DNA of 64,000 nucleotides. Origin: Flammeovirgaceae bacterium. Lineage in GTDB: Bacteria; Bacteroidota; Bacteroidia; Cytophagales; Cyclobacteriaceae. The stretch spans positions 1 through 64,000 of the forward strand of contig JAJTEH010000009.1 in assembly GCA_021298355.1 (NCBI GenBank). The letters are read 5' to 3'. Shown in pieces: positions 1-8,362 of the stretch. Position 1 is the first letter of the stretch. The number at the start of each line of letters is the position of its first letter. Both the position numbers and the translations under genes were made by a program. The notes under the pieces are model-generated. The model was not told where the DNA came from. It worked only from the letters and a program-made list of their open reading frames with translations, and did not search any database.

Positions 1-659
1 CCGAAGTTTGGAATGTAGCCTATGATGTTGTTTTCTTCGAGCGCTTTTAATGCTGTACCGCTACTGTAACCTGTGTCGGCTAATACTTGTTCTACGATAA
101 TTCCTTGTGGTGATAAATTTTCTTTTAAGCCTTTTATGATGTCTGGCAAACATTGGCTGTCTTTCTTATCGGCATGAAAAGCGTTGATGTGTGTAATAAC
201 ATGGTGCTGGGTATCCACACTGGTTTGTGCCAGGTAATTTAATTGTCGTGGCTTACCTGGTTTAACAGCAATGCGAGCATCGGCATCAGTTGTAGAATAG
301 TGCGTATGGTTGCTTAAAAACTTAGCACGCTTATCGGTATTGTTAGTTTGATTCTGGTCACCTGTGTTGGCTCTGCTACCGGGCTGCCCTTGATAGGCTT
401 TTTGTTTCCATTGATGATGTTGTTCAACTCGTTTCTTTTTGTAAGCGTTTACTTTTTTAGGTTTATCATCATCATGGGAAGCGAGTTCATCGGCAAACAG
501 ATCAGCATCATCCATGATTTCTTTTTCGATGAGGCTATCCATAGAAGCATTAGCTTTGATAAGGGCACTGTCAACGGCTTGTCTTCGGCCACAGACCATT
601 CCTTTATCAATACAAGTAAATCCTATATTTTTGTCTGGAAAGGCTGGCGCGGATAGAAT
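1..659 (-). pseudogene. IS1182-like transposase, N-terminally truncated remnant
   Basis: An open frame on the minus strand runs from the left window edge to an in-frame TGA at 660-662. The translation resembles the central and C-terminal part of IS1182-group DDE transposases (DDE_Tnp_1 type). Visible pieces are a VDSALIKANAS segment, a KPKKVNAYKKKR linker, a TTDADARI block and an LADTGYSSG block that likely carries a catalytic Asp. The roughly 150-residue N-terminal region normal for this family is missing: homology starts right after the stop codon, and no start codon precedes the conserved part. The 3' end, with the final catalytic Glu, lies beyond the window. I read it as a decayed insertion sequence next to the dcw cluster. 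The family assignment is by eye; no terminal inverted repeat was found on the 660-1300 side. Confidence 0.72.
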
Positions 660-662
660 TCA

Positions 663-1234
663 GAATTGAGTGAGTATGCGAAACCCAGCGGTATTGGAAC
701 AACATACAAAAGAAGTTGGTTTACAAAATATTCTATTTATTAAAGAATTTTTAGTTTAGTTATCCTGTAGGACTAACGAATTTTCAAAACAAACTAGTAT
801 TAGTTTATGCTTTCACAATGGATGGAAATTTTATTATGCTTAATAATTTCTTTCTAAGTTTACATTACCAAAACAAGTTTATTTGAGACTTAGATTTAGC
901 ATCGCATTGTAATTATTTAGTGTTACAGATAGAAGGTTTTTTTTCCTAGTGTAAGCTGCTCATTTCTGACTTGAAATGTAGTATTCAAAAAAGGCTTTCA
1001 ATAAAATTCTATCTATCTATATAAATTCAAATACAATCACTACCAGAACTCGAATAAAGGCATTAATCACTTGATAGCTAATATATTTTTTTTCATTTCA
1101 CTCTTACCAATTAGTGTCAAAACTCCAGCCAACTAGTATGATTTCTAGTTAACTAATGTAATTCACAAGTTTAGTTCTGTCTTGTCCAATATTCTAATGT
1201 ATTACCACATTCTCCCACCATTCTTTTTGCTTTC
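663..1234. other. AT-rich gene-free stretch between IS remnant and mraZ
   Basis: About 570 bp of very AT-rich DNA with stops in all frames. I see no coding potential, tRNA or tandem repeat. It probably represents decayed sequence left beside the truncated transposase. Confidence 0.5.
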
Positions 1235-1268
1235 AAAACCCTAAATGTGGGGTTTTCGGCCTTTTTTT
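1235..1268 (+). terminator. Hairpin with T-tract upstream of mraZ
   Basis: The stem AAAACCC (1235-1241) pairs with GGGTTTT (1250-1256) across an 8-nt loop. A run of seven T begins at 1262 after CGGCC. It looks like an intrinsic terminator that insulates the dcw cluster from upstream transcription. The stem is short and AT-rich, so strength is uncertain. Confidence 0.45.
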
Positions 1269-1304
1269 ATTCAAAATCTGATCAATTTTATCTCAAAATG
1301 TAAA

Positions 1305-1331
1305 AAAGTGGCATAAAGTGGTAGAAAGTGG
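1305..1331 (+). promoter_or_regulatory. MraZ operator: three AAAGTGG boxes, 10-bp period
   Basis: AAAGTGG occurs at 1305-1311, 1315-1321 and 1325-1331, each separated by exactly 3 nt. A degenerate fourth copy (AAAATGT) sits in the same register at 1295-1301. Known biology: MraZ binds short direct repeats with 10-bp spacing upstream of its own gene, TGGGN in E. coli and AAAGTGK in Mycoplasma. The boxes here match the Mycoplasma-type consensus. They lie 50-76 bp before the mraZ ATG and just upstream of a TAtgTTTG promoter element, so MraZ bound here would cover the region where the -33 contact is made. Inference: this is the autoregulatory operator of the dcw operon. Confidence 0.85.
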
Positions 1332-1342
1332 AAAAACTTTCT

Positions 1343-1350
1343 TATGTTTG
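1343..1350 (+). promoter_or_regulatory. Bacteroidota -7 promoter element of mraZ/dcw
   Basis: TATGTTTG matches the Bacteroidota sigma-A -7 consensus TAnnTTTG exactly. It starts 12 nt after the last MraZ box and predicts a transcription start near 1357, about 24 nt before the ATG. No good -33 TTTG is visible; the MraZ boxes occupy that region. An AGGAG-like sequence at 1353-1357 would be at or near the transcript start. Confidence 0.6.
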
Positions 1351-1380
1351 CTTAGGAGTAAAAGACAACCACTACGTCTC

Positions 1381-1824
1381 ATGACCTTCTTTACCAGTGA
1401 ATATGAAGTGAAACTTGATGCCAAAGGCAGGCTTGTACTGCCTGCGCGGATCAAAGCCCAGCTGCCCGATGCGGACAGTCAGGAATTGATTATTCGCAAA
1501 GGCCTCGAGCAACACCTTATCATTTATCCAATGGTAGAGTTCAACAAGGTGTTCTCAAAAATTTCCGGTCTCAACGAATTCAACCCCGAAAACCGTTCAC
1601 TCCAACGGAGCTTCATGGCTGGAATCGTAACAGTAGAAATGGACAACAACGGTCGCATTCTCATTCCCAAAAACATGCTCAATTACGCCCAACTCGATAA
1701 AGATCTCGTGTTGGTTGGCGTTGGCAACCGGGTAGAAGTTTGGAATCCCAAACTATACGAACAACACCTCATCCAAGACCCAAGTGAATTGTCGAAACTG
1801 GCAGAGAAACATTTGATTGAATAA
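1381..1824 (+). CDS. mraZ: Transcriptional regulator MraZ
   Basis: A 147-residue protein with the two AbrB-like swapped-hairpin repeats of MraZ. The first repeat carries YEVKLDAKGRLVLPARIK near residues 8-25; the second carries EMDNNGRILIPKNML near residues 83-98. MraZ forms a ring-shaped oligomer that binds direct repeats in the dcw promoter and controls the operon. I placed the start at the ATG at 1381, which gives the usual short N-terminus before EYEVKLD. A GTG at 1318 is in frame but lies inside the operator and upstream of the promoter element, so it is not a credible start. First gene of the dcw cluster; a 247-bp gap separates it from rsmH. Confidence 0.95.
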   Translation: MTFFTSEYEVKLDAKGRLVLPARIKAQLPDADSQELIIRKGLEQHLIIYPMVEFNKVFSKISGLNEFNPENRSLQRSFMAGIVTVEMDNNGRILIPKNMLNYAQLDKDLVLVGVGNRVEVWNPKLYEQHLIQDPSELSKLAEKHLIE

Positions 1825-1920
1825 CAATCATCTTCTACTGTTAGCTATTTATAAATGTGTTGATGAAAAAGTAGAACTACACCTTCATCCACTTTTATAA
1901 AAACTAACACTAGCTATTTT

Positions 1921-1950
1921 TAAATGAATGTGTTTAAAACCATTCATTTA
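1921..1950. repeat. Perfect 10-bp inverted repeat in the mraZ-rsmH gap
   Basis: TAAATGAATG (1921-1930) and CATTCATTTA (1941-1950) are perfectly complementary around a 10-nt spacer. No T-tract follows, so it is not a standard terminator. The preceding bases (TAGCTATTT then AAATG) resemble a segment about 70 bp upstream near 1842-1860, so the gap also contains a weak direct repeat. It could be an mRNA structure in the leader of rsmH or a protein-binding site. Confidence 0.5.
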
Positions 1951-2071
1951 TAAAGCAAGAAGAGAAATGTTATATCAATCAAACACAGCATTAAAATTTC
2001 TTATGCCAAAACATTAAGTAGCATACTGAAACACAAGAAGAAAGCAATAGAAAAGCAGTAGAAAACGAAAG

Positions 2072-3076
2072 ATGGTAAAACAGCATGGTAAAAAAAGTAA
2101 ACTAAAAACTGATCAAGATCAGACAAAGGTTGAAAACCATACTGTGAAAGGTGAAAACAAGATTGAAACCGAATACAATTACCATCTACCGGTTATGCTT
2201 ACCGAGTGTTTAGAAGCTTTGCAACTACATAACGATGGCATATATGTAGATGCAACATTTGGAGGAGGAGGACACAGTAAAGCCATCTTAGAAAAAGTAG
2301 ATAAAGGAAAGCTTATTGTATTTGATCAGGATGCTGATGCAAAACAAGAAGCCGAAAAAATAAAAAGCAGTTCTTTAACATTTTGTCAGGCCAATTTTAA
2401 GTATCTCAAAAAATACTTGCGATTAAATGGCATCACCAAGGTAGATGGCATTCTTGCCGATTTAGGTATTTCTTCACACCAAATCGATGCACCCGAACGT
2501 GGGTTTTCAACACGTTTCGATGGGCCGCTGGATATGCGCATGGATACTCATCAAAGTTTAACAGCAGCGGATGTTGTTAATACCTATGCTGAAGAAGAAT
2601 TGCATAAAATTTTAGGCATATATGGTGAATTGAAAAACGCCAAAACAGCTGCTCGAATGATTGCCGCTTATCGCGTTCAAAAACCATTTAACCGTACAGA
2701 AGATTTAAAAAATGCCTTAACTAGTATAGCTCCCCGTGGTAAGGAGTTTAAATATTTCGCCCAGGTGTTTCAGGCCTTGCGCATCGAAGTAAATAGCGAA
2801 ATGCAAGCACTGGAAGATTTTTTGCACCAATGTGGCGAAGTACTAAAACCCGGAGGAAGATTGGTAATCATGAGTTACCACTCACTGGAAGATAGAATGG
2901 TGAAGAACTATATGAACAAAGGCAAAATACACGGAGAAGTGGAGAAGGATTTTTTCGGAAATGAAATCAAACCTTTTCACCAACTAACCCGCAAACCAAT
3001 TGAGCCGACAGAAGAAGAAATAAAAATGAATAAGCGCGCACGCAGTGCCAAACTGCGCATCGCTGAAAAAATATAA
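2072..3076 (+). CDS. rsmH: 16S rRNA (cytosine1402-N4)-methyltransferase RsmH
   Basis: A 334-residue SAM-dependent methyltransferase that modifies C1402 of 16S rRNA at the ribosomal P site. The conserved core begins around residue 37 (YHLPVMLTECLEAL), followed by the SAM-binding segment VDATFGGGGHSKAIL. Later blocks are ADLGISSHQID, ERGFSTRFDGPLDMRM and MSYHSLEDRMVK. The first 36 residues are a lysine-rich extension not present in E. coli RsmH. I keep the ATG at 2072 because the next in-frame ATG would cut into the conserved core. It sits second in the dcw cluster, as in most bacteria. Confidence 0.95.
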   Translation: MVKQHGKKSKLKTDQDQTKVENHTVKGENKIETEYNYHLPVMLTECLEALQLHNDGIYVDATFGGGGHSKAILEKVDKGKLIVFDQDADAKQEAEKIKSSSLTFCQANFKYLKKYLRLNGITKVDGILADLGISSHQIDAPERGFSTRFDGPLDMRMDTHQSLTAADVVNTYAEEELHKILGIYGELKNAKTAARMIAAYRVQKPFNRTEDLKNALTSIAPRGKEFKYFAQVFQALRIEVNSEMQALEDFLHQCGEVLKPGGRLVIMSYHSLEDRMVKNYMNKGKIHGEVEKDFFGNEIKPFHQLTRKPIEPTEEEIKMNKRARSAKLRIAEKI

Positions 3077-3088
3077 ATAAACTTCTTT

Positions 3089-3170
3089 GCCCCTCTTCTT
3101 TGGAGAGGGGCAGGGGTGAGGCAAAATTAAAAGTTAAACCATGTTCCCCCTCTCCTTTGGAGAGGGGGAC
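3089..3170. repeat. Two tandem GC-rich REP-like palindromes between rsmH and ftsL
   Basis: Copy 1 is a hairpin with stem GCCCCTCT (3089-3096) / AGAGGGGC (3104-3111). Copy 2 is longer, CCCCCTCTCC (3146-3155) / GGAGAGGGGG (3159-3168), with a TTT loop. Both share the CTTTGGAGAGGGG core and similar GGGGTGAGGC or GGGGGTAAGGCT tails, so they are copies of one element. They are strikingly GC-rich against AT-rich surroundings. Such CCCTCTCC-type palindromes recur in many Bacteroidota intergenic regions (general knowledge). They lack T-tracts, so they need not stop transcription of the operon. Confidence 0.75.
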
Positions 3171-3185
3171 TGGGGGTAAGGCTCG

Positions 3186-3569
3186 ATGGAAAACAAATTT
3201 AAAATAGAACCAAAAGCAAACGCTGCTAAACCAACCAAACCAGGAAAAGGAAGCAGTGTGTTCTCCGGTATAGAAAAGGGCTTAAACCTTGAAAGCTATT
3301 TCGAAGAAGGTTTCCCCATCCAATACTTACCAAAAATTTTGTTTGTGTTGTTTTTGTGTTTGGTCTATATAGGCAATACACACTATGCTGAAAAAACCAT
3401 CAGACTCATCAACCACATACAAGCAGAAGTAGAAGACTTGCGTGCCGATTATACCACATTAAAGTCTGATCTCATGTTTGCTTCTAAACAAAGCGAAGTA
3501 GCAAAGAAAGTAAATAACCTTGGTCTAAAAGAAAGCTTAACTCCACCAACCAAAGTTGTAGTTGATTAA
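3186..3569 (+). CDS. FtsL-like cell division protein
   Basis: A 127-residue bitopic membrane protein in the ftsL position of the cluster, between rsmH and ftsI. It has a 46-residue cytoplasmic N-terminus rich in Lys, Pro and Gly, one transmembrane helix at about residues 48-66, and then a coiled-coil-like periplasmic segment (INHIQAEVEDLRADYTTLKS). This is the architecture of FtsL, which with FtsB and FtsQ recruits and activates FtsWI at the septum. Sequence similarity to proteobacterial FtsL is minimal; it fits the Bacteroidota FtsL-like family. Its stop overlaps the ftsI start (TAATG), implying translational coupling. Confidence 0.85.
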   Translation: MENKFKIEPKANAAKPTKPGKGSSVFSGIEKGLNLESYFEEGFPIQYLPKILFVLFLCLVYIGNTHYAEKTIRLINHIQAEVEDLRADYTTLKSDLMFASKQSEVAKKVNNLGLKESLTPPTKVVVD

Positions 3570-5659
3570 TGAACATTAAAAAGTCCATATTACTCCGTGT
3601 ACGCATCGCATTTTTGTTTGTGTCTCTTTTTGCCATTGCAGTTGTGGTAAAAACTGGTCACGTACAATTTGTTGAAGGCGAAAAGTGGGCAGCTATGGGC
3701 GAAAAAATATCGTTCGACTATAAGACAGTTAAGGCCACTCGCGGCAATATCTATTCTGATAATGGAAGTTTGTTAGCGACTTCATTGCCATTTTATAAAA
3801 TTGCTTTTGATCCTACTCAACCCAAAGATGAAGTTTTTAAAGCCGATGTTGATTCTTTAGCTTGGCATTTATACAATTTCTTTCAGGATAAATCTGAAAG
3901 AGATTACAAAGAAATGCTTTTAGATGCTCGCGCAGCAGGAAAACAATACGTTGTGTTAAGCAGAAAGAAAATTGATTATCAGGATAAAAAAAGAATGATG
4001 ACGTGGCCCATCTTTCGTGAAGGTCGCCTGAAAGGAGGAGCCATTTTTGAAAAGATTGATGAACGTCATAGGCCCTTCTCTAATTTAAGCAGAAGAACAA
4101 TTGGTTTCGTTAATGAGGACGACAAAGGTGCCGGTCTTGAGTATAGTTTTAACAAATTTTTAGGTGGGCAGGATGGCTATGCTTATTATCAAAAAATAGC
4201 AGGTGGAGCATGGAAGCCTGTGTTCGATGCCAATAATGTTAAAGCCATTGATGGTTTCGATTTGCAAACAACATTAGACATCAATTTACAAGATGTAACC
4301 GAAACTGCTTTACACAAAGCCATGGTGCAACACAATGCTGATGATGGCTTAGTTGTAGTGATGGAGGTAGCAACGGGTGAAATCAAAGCTATTTCTAATT
4401 TGAGCAGTGATGGAAAGGGAAATTTCTATGAGCGTTTCAACTTTGCTACTGCCGGACTTTTCGAACCTGGCTCTACGTTTAAGTTGGTAACCATGATTGC
4501 TCTTTTGGAAGATAGCAACGTTGAGCTACAAGACAGTATTGATACGGGTAACGGTGAAGCAATTTTCTATAATAAGAAAGTACGCGACCACGAAGAAAAA
4601 GGATTAGGAAGAATTACCGTACAAGAAGCATTCGAACATTCTTCTAACGTGGCAATGGCCAAACTCATCGATAAACAATTCGGTAAGAAACCTGAAAAGT
4701 TTGTGGATTATATTGATAGATTAAGATTGTCGCAGCCATTGGGTATTCAAATAACCGGAGAGCCTCAGCCTAAAATCCACAGGCCAGGCGAAAAAGGTTG
4801 GAGTGGAATTTCTCTCCCTTGGATGGCCTATGGGTACGGTTTTGAAATCACACCGCTACACACCTTAACCTTATACAATGCCGTTGCCAACGAAGGTAAA
4901 ATGATCAAGCCTGTCTTCGTAAAAAATATTTCTAAAGCAGACGAGGTTGAAGAAGACTTCGAAACCGAAGTGTTGAATGATAAAATTTGTTCTAAGAAAA
5001 CCTTAACAAAATTAAAATTGATGCTCGAAGGTGTAGTAGAAAGAGGAACAGCTAAAAATATTAAAGGCACACACTATCGCATTGCCGGTAAAACAGGTAC
5101 AGCACAAATTTTAGATAACGGTCGCTATACGCAGAAATACGTTACTTCTTTTGTGGGCTACTTTCCGGCACATCAACCTAAATATTCTGCTATAGTGTTA
5201 ATTAAAAATCCACGCGGCTGGCAGCAATATGGCAATAGCGTGGCAGCACCTGTGTTTAAAGAAATTGCTGATAACATTTATGCGAGAGATATTGCCTTGC
5301 ACATGCCGATGGAGAAAAAAGTAATTATTGAAGAAGGCGTTTTACCGCTTATCAAAGGAGGTAATCAGGAAGAATTAACGATGCTTTGCAACGAACTCGG
5401 TATAGCTACTCATTCACAAACTGAAGAAGAGTGGGTGAAATCTTCTAGAAACGGAACTTCTGTAAACTGGAAAAAAGCCATTGCAGGAAAAGGATTAGTA
5501 CCCGATGTAACGGGTATGACTTTCCGCGATGCACTTTATTTGTTAGAAAAATCTGGTTTGCGTGTTTTTTATGATGGTAAAGGAAGAGTGGTAACGCAAT
5601 CCATTACACCTGGTGCAAGAATCAACCAAGGAGATAGAATCTTTTTAAAATTGGGTTAA
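3569..5659 (+). CDS. ftsI: Penicillin-binding protein 2/FtsI, septal transpeptidase with PASTA domain
   Basis: A 696-residue class B penicillin-binding protein that cross-links septal peptidoglycan. It has an N-terminal transmembrane helix (residues 12-30), a PBP dimerisation domain, and a transpeptidase domain with the three expected motifs: S302-TFK (nucleophile Ser302), S358-SN and K508-TGT. A single PASTA-like domain follows at about 633-696 (GLVPDVTGMTFRDALYLLE). Proteobacterial FtsI lacks PASTA, but Bacteroidota FtsI commonly carries one. The start overlaps the ftsL stop and its own stop overlaps the murE start (both TAATG). Partner of FtsW encoded downstream. Confidence 0.95.
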   Translation: MNIKKSILLRVRIAFLFVSLFAIAVVVKTGHVQFVEGEKWAAMGEKISFDYKTVKATRGNIYSDNGSLLATSLPFYKIAFDPTQPKDEVFKADVDSLAWHLYNFFQDKSERDYKEMLLDARAAGKQYVVLSRKKIDYQDKKRMMTWPIFREGRLKGGAIFEKIDERHRPFSNLSRRTIGFVNEDDKGAGLEYSFNKFLGGQDGYAYYQKIAGGAWKPVFDANNVKAIDGFDLQTTLDINLQDVTETALHKAMVQHNADDGLVVVMEVATGEIKAISNLSSDGKGNFYERFNFATAGLFEPGSTFKLVTMIALLEDSNVELQDSIDTGNGEAIFYNKKVRDHEEKGLGRITVQEAFEHSSNVAMAKLIDKQFGKKPEKFVDYIDRLRLSQPLGIQITGEPQPKIHRPGEKGWSGISLPWMAYGYGFEITPLHTLTLYNAVANEGKMIKPVFVKNISKADEVEEDFETEVLNDKICSKKTLTKLKLMLEGVVERGTAKNIKGTHYRIAGKTGTAQILDNGRYTQKYVTSFVGYFPAHQPKYSAIVLIKNPRGWQQYGNSVAAPVFKEIADNIYARDIALHMPMEKKVIIEEGVLPLIKGGNQEELTMLCNELGIATHSQTEEEWVKSSRNGTSVNWKKAIAGKGLVPDVTGMTFRDALYLLEKSGLRVFYDGKGRVVTQSITPGARINQGDRIFLKLG

Positions 5660-7119
5660 TGAAAGAATTGAGAGACATATTGTATAGAGTACCGTTAACT
5701 TCTACCTATGGAAACATGCAGGTAGAGGTTAGTGGTTTGTCCTTCGATTCTAGAAAAGTGAAAAAGGGTGATGTTTTCATTGCCGTTAACGGTCACGCAT
5801 CAGATGGCCATCAGTTTATAGATAAAGCCATTGATTCTGGTGCTGGCATTATTGTATGCGAAACATTACCTGAACAAATAAAGGAAACTGTTACATACAT
5901 CACCGTTAAAGATTCAGCTTTTGCCTTGGGCATCATGGCTTCTAATTTCTATGATAATCCTTCTGCTAAAGTTAAATTAGTTGGCGTAACAGGCACCAAT
6001 GGCAAAACAACAACAGCAACACTTTTATTCCAACTATTCAGTCGCTTAGGGTATCGCTGTGGTATGTTATCCACAGTTGTGAATAAAATTGTGGATAAAG
6101 AAGTTCCCACAACGCACACGACACCTGATCCTATTCAGCTTAACGCTTTGCTACAAGAAATGGTGAAGGCAAACTGTACGCATGTTTTTATGGAAGTGAG
6201 TTCGCATGCAGTAGATCAACAACGCATTGCAGGTTTACAATTTGCCGGAGCTGTTTTCAGTAACATCACGCACGATCACCTCGACTACCACCAAACTTTC
6301 GAAAATTATATCAAAGCAAAAAAGAAATTCTTTGATGATTTATCTGCAGATGCTTTTGCATTAGTAAATGCTGATGATAAGCGTGGTATGGTGATGTTGC
6401 AAAATACCAAGGCGAAAAAGCATTCTTTCGGCTTGAAGAAGATGGTAGATTTCAAAGGAAAAATTCTTTCCAACACCATCGAAGGTTTAGAATTAGAAGT
6501 AAACGATAAAACAGTTTGGTTCAGATTGATTGGCGATTTTAATGCCTATAATTTATTAGGTGTTTACGGAACTGCTGTATTACTGGGAGAACAACCTGAA
6601 GAAGTGTTGACGCAATTATCAGAATTAACAGGAGCACCCGGAAGATTTGAATTAGTGGAGCGTGGCGCCAAAGTAACAGCCATTGTTGATTACGCACACA
6701 CACCTGATGCATTAAAAAATGTATTGGATACGATTGCTCAATTCAGAACAGGCACAGAACAAGTTATTAGTGTAGTTGGATGTGGAGGTAATAGAGATAA
6801 AACAAAGCGTCCTTTGATGGCATCTATTGCGTGTCGCTTGAGCGATAAAGTAATTCTTACTTCTGATAATCCGCGTGATGAAGAACCGATGGACATCATT
6901 CGCGATATGCAAACCGGTATTATGCCAACAGAGTTGAAGAAAACATTGGTGATTGCAGATAGAGAAGAGGCAATTAAAACAGCGATTATGATGGCCAAAC
7001 CAAAAGACATCATTTTAGTTGCAGGCAAAGGCCATGAAAATTACCAGGAGATAAAAGGAGTGAAACATCCTTTCGATGATAAGGAAGTAGTAAGCAGAAT
7101 GATAAAACTAATTAGCTGA
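5659..7119 (+). CDS. murE: UDP-MurNAc-tripeptide synthetase MurE (meso-DAP adding)
   Basis: A 486-residue ATP-dependent Mur ligase that adds the third residue of the peptidoglycan stem peptide. The ATP-binding loop TGTNGKTTT lies at residues 111-119, with the conserved YAHTPD at 345-350. The substrate-specificity motif DNPR is at 403-406; this motif is established as the signature for meso-diaminopimelate rather than lysine. The organism therefore probably makes Gram-negative-type A1-gamma peptidoglycan. The start codon overlaps the ftsI stop. murF, which normally follows murE, is not present in this cluster. Confidence 0.95.
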   Translation: MKELRDILYRVPLTSTYGNMQVEVSGLSFDSRKVKKGDVFIAVNGHASDGHQFIDKAIDSGAGIIVCETLPEQIKETVTYITVKDSAFALGIMASNFYDNPSAKVKLVGVTGTNGKTTTATLLFQLFSRLGYRCGMLSTVVNKIVDKEVPTTHTTPDPIQLNALLQEMVKANCTHVFMEVSSHAVDQQRIAGLQFAGAVFSNITHDHLDYHQTFENYIKAKKKFFDDLSADAFALVNADDKRGMVMLQNTKAKKHSFGLKKMVDFKGKILSNTIEGLELEVNDKTVWFRLIGDFNAYNLLGVYGTAVLLGEQPEEVLTQLSELTGAPGRFELVERGAKVTAIVDYAHTPDALKNVLDTIAQFRTGTEQVISVVGCGGNRDKTKRPLMASIACRLSDKVILTSDNPRDEEPMDIIRDMQTGIMPTELKKTLVIADREEAIKTAIMMAKPKDIILVAGKGHENYQEIKGVKHPFDDKEVVSRMIKLIS

Positions 7120-7126
7120 TAAACGC

Positions 7127-8362
7127 ATGTTGTATTATTTATTTGATTACTTAGATAAACAATTTGACCTGATCGGGGCGGGTGTATTCAAATACATCTC
7201 TTTCCGTGCCGGCATGGCTGCGTTTATTTCTTTATTGATTACGATTTTCTTTGGCAAAGCGTTAATCAATTATTTAAGAAAGAAACAAGTTGGTGAAGAT
7301 ATCCGCGACTTAGGTTTGCAAGGTCAGTTGGAGAAGAAAGGAACACCAACTATGGGTGGTATCATCATCATCCTAGCGATTTTAGTCCCTACTTTATTGT
7401 TTGCACGTTTAGATAACGTTTACGTTATACTGTTAATTGTTTCAACCATTTGGTTAGGATTAATCGGATTTCTAGATGATTACATCAAAGTATTTAAAAA
7501 AGACAAAAAAGGATTAGCGGGTCGATTTAAAATTATCGGACAAATTGGTTTGGGTCTGATAGTAGGACTAACCTTGTCCTTTAATGATAATGTTGTTGTA
7601 CGCGAAGTGAAAACTTCTCCTGCGCAAATCGCCAGTTTACAGAATGAAAATTTTCAAATTGTAGAAGATAAGATTGAATACAAAGATGTTCCTTCCACCA
7701 AAACTACTGTTCCCTTCTTAAAAAATAATGAATTAGATTATAGCCAGATTTTTCCATTTGTTCCGGCAGAATACACTTGGGTTGTTTATACCCTCATCGT
7801 TATTATAATCATAACAGCAGTTTCAAATGGCGCAAACATCACCGATGGTATCGATGGTTTAGCCGCAGGAACTTCTGGTATTATAGCCATAACGTTAGGC
7901 ATTTTCGCTTATCTCTCTGGCCGTATCGACTTTAGTTCTTATTTGAACATCATGTATATACCTAACCTAAGTGAGTTGGTAATTTTCTGTACAGCATTGG
8001 TAGGTGCATGCCTTGGTTTTCTTTGGTACAATGCTTACCCGGCACAAGTTTTTATGGGCGATACAGGAAGTTTAACCTTAGGGGGTGTAATTGCTGTAAT
8101 TGCATTGGCAGTAAGAAAAGAATTATTGATTCCTATTTTGTGTGGTATATTTTTTATAGAGAGCCTATCTGTTATCATTCAGGTTTCGTATTTCAAATAC
8201 ACGAAGAAAAAATATGGAGAAGGTAGAAGAATTTTCCTCATGTCTCCCTTGCATCATCACTATCAAAAATTAAATATTCCTGAAGCGAAGATTGTTACAC
8301 GCTTTTGGATAGTAGGTATTTTATTAGCCATCCTCACATTAGCTACTTTAAAATTAAGATGA
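7127..8362 (+). CDS. mraY: Phospho-MurNAc-pentapeptide transferase MraY
   Basis: A 411-residue polytopic membrane enzyme that transfers phospho-MurNAc-pentapeptide to undecaprenyl phosphate, making lipid I. Signature residues are visible: TPTMGG at 73-78, FLDDYIKV near 115-122, [12 protein letters not shown] at 237-248, and the C-terminal [10 protein letters not shown] motif. It is about 50 residues longer than E. coli MraY because of a hydrophilic insert at roughly 152-212, between two membrane helices. Such an insert is usual in Bacteroidota MraY as far as I know. It starts 7 nt after murE and overlaps murD by 4 nt (ATGA). Confidence 0.95.
   Translation: MLYYLFDYLDKQFDLIGAGVFKYISFRAGMAAFISLLITIFFGKALINYLRKKQVGEDIRDLGLQGQLEKKGTPTMGGIIIILAILVPTLLFARLDNVYVILLIVSTIWLGLIGFLDDYIKVFKKDKKGLAGRFKIIGQIGLGLIVGLTLSFNDNVVVREVKTSPAQIASLQNENFQIVEDKIEYKDVPSTKTTVPFLKNNELDYSQIFPFVPAEYTWVVYTLIVIIIITAVSNGANITDGIDGLAAGTSGIIAITLGIFAYLSGRIDFSSYLNIMYIPNLSELVIFCTALVGACLGFLWYNAYPAQVFMGDTGSLTLGGVIAVIALAVRKELLIPILCGIFFIESLSVIIQVSYFKYTKKKYGEGRRIFLMSPLHHHYQKLNIPEAKIVTRFWIVGILLAILTLATLKLR

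Noticed and set aside
348-656. 102-residue open frame on the plus strand
   Set aside because: It lies entirely antisense to the transposase frame, has no family similarity and a compositionally odd, Phe/Ile-rich sequence; it is a shadow.
663-1234. tRNA or small RNA gene in the gap before mraZ
   Set aside because: No cloverleaf, conserved TTCGA loop or CCA-type end was seen on either strand.
1318-1380. Upstream GTG start for mraZ
   Set aside because: It lies inside the MraZ boxes and ahead of the predicted transcription start; the ATG at 1381 gives the normal N-terminus.
8305-8358. Longer murD N-terminus
   Set aside because: The extra 18 residues lie inside mraY and do not resemble MurD; the ATGA overlap start at 8359 fits the cluster pattern.
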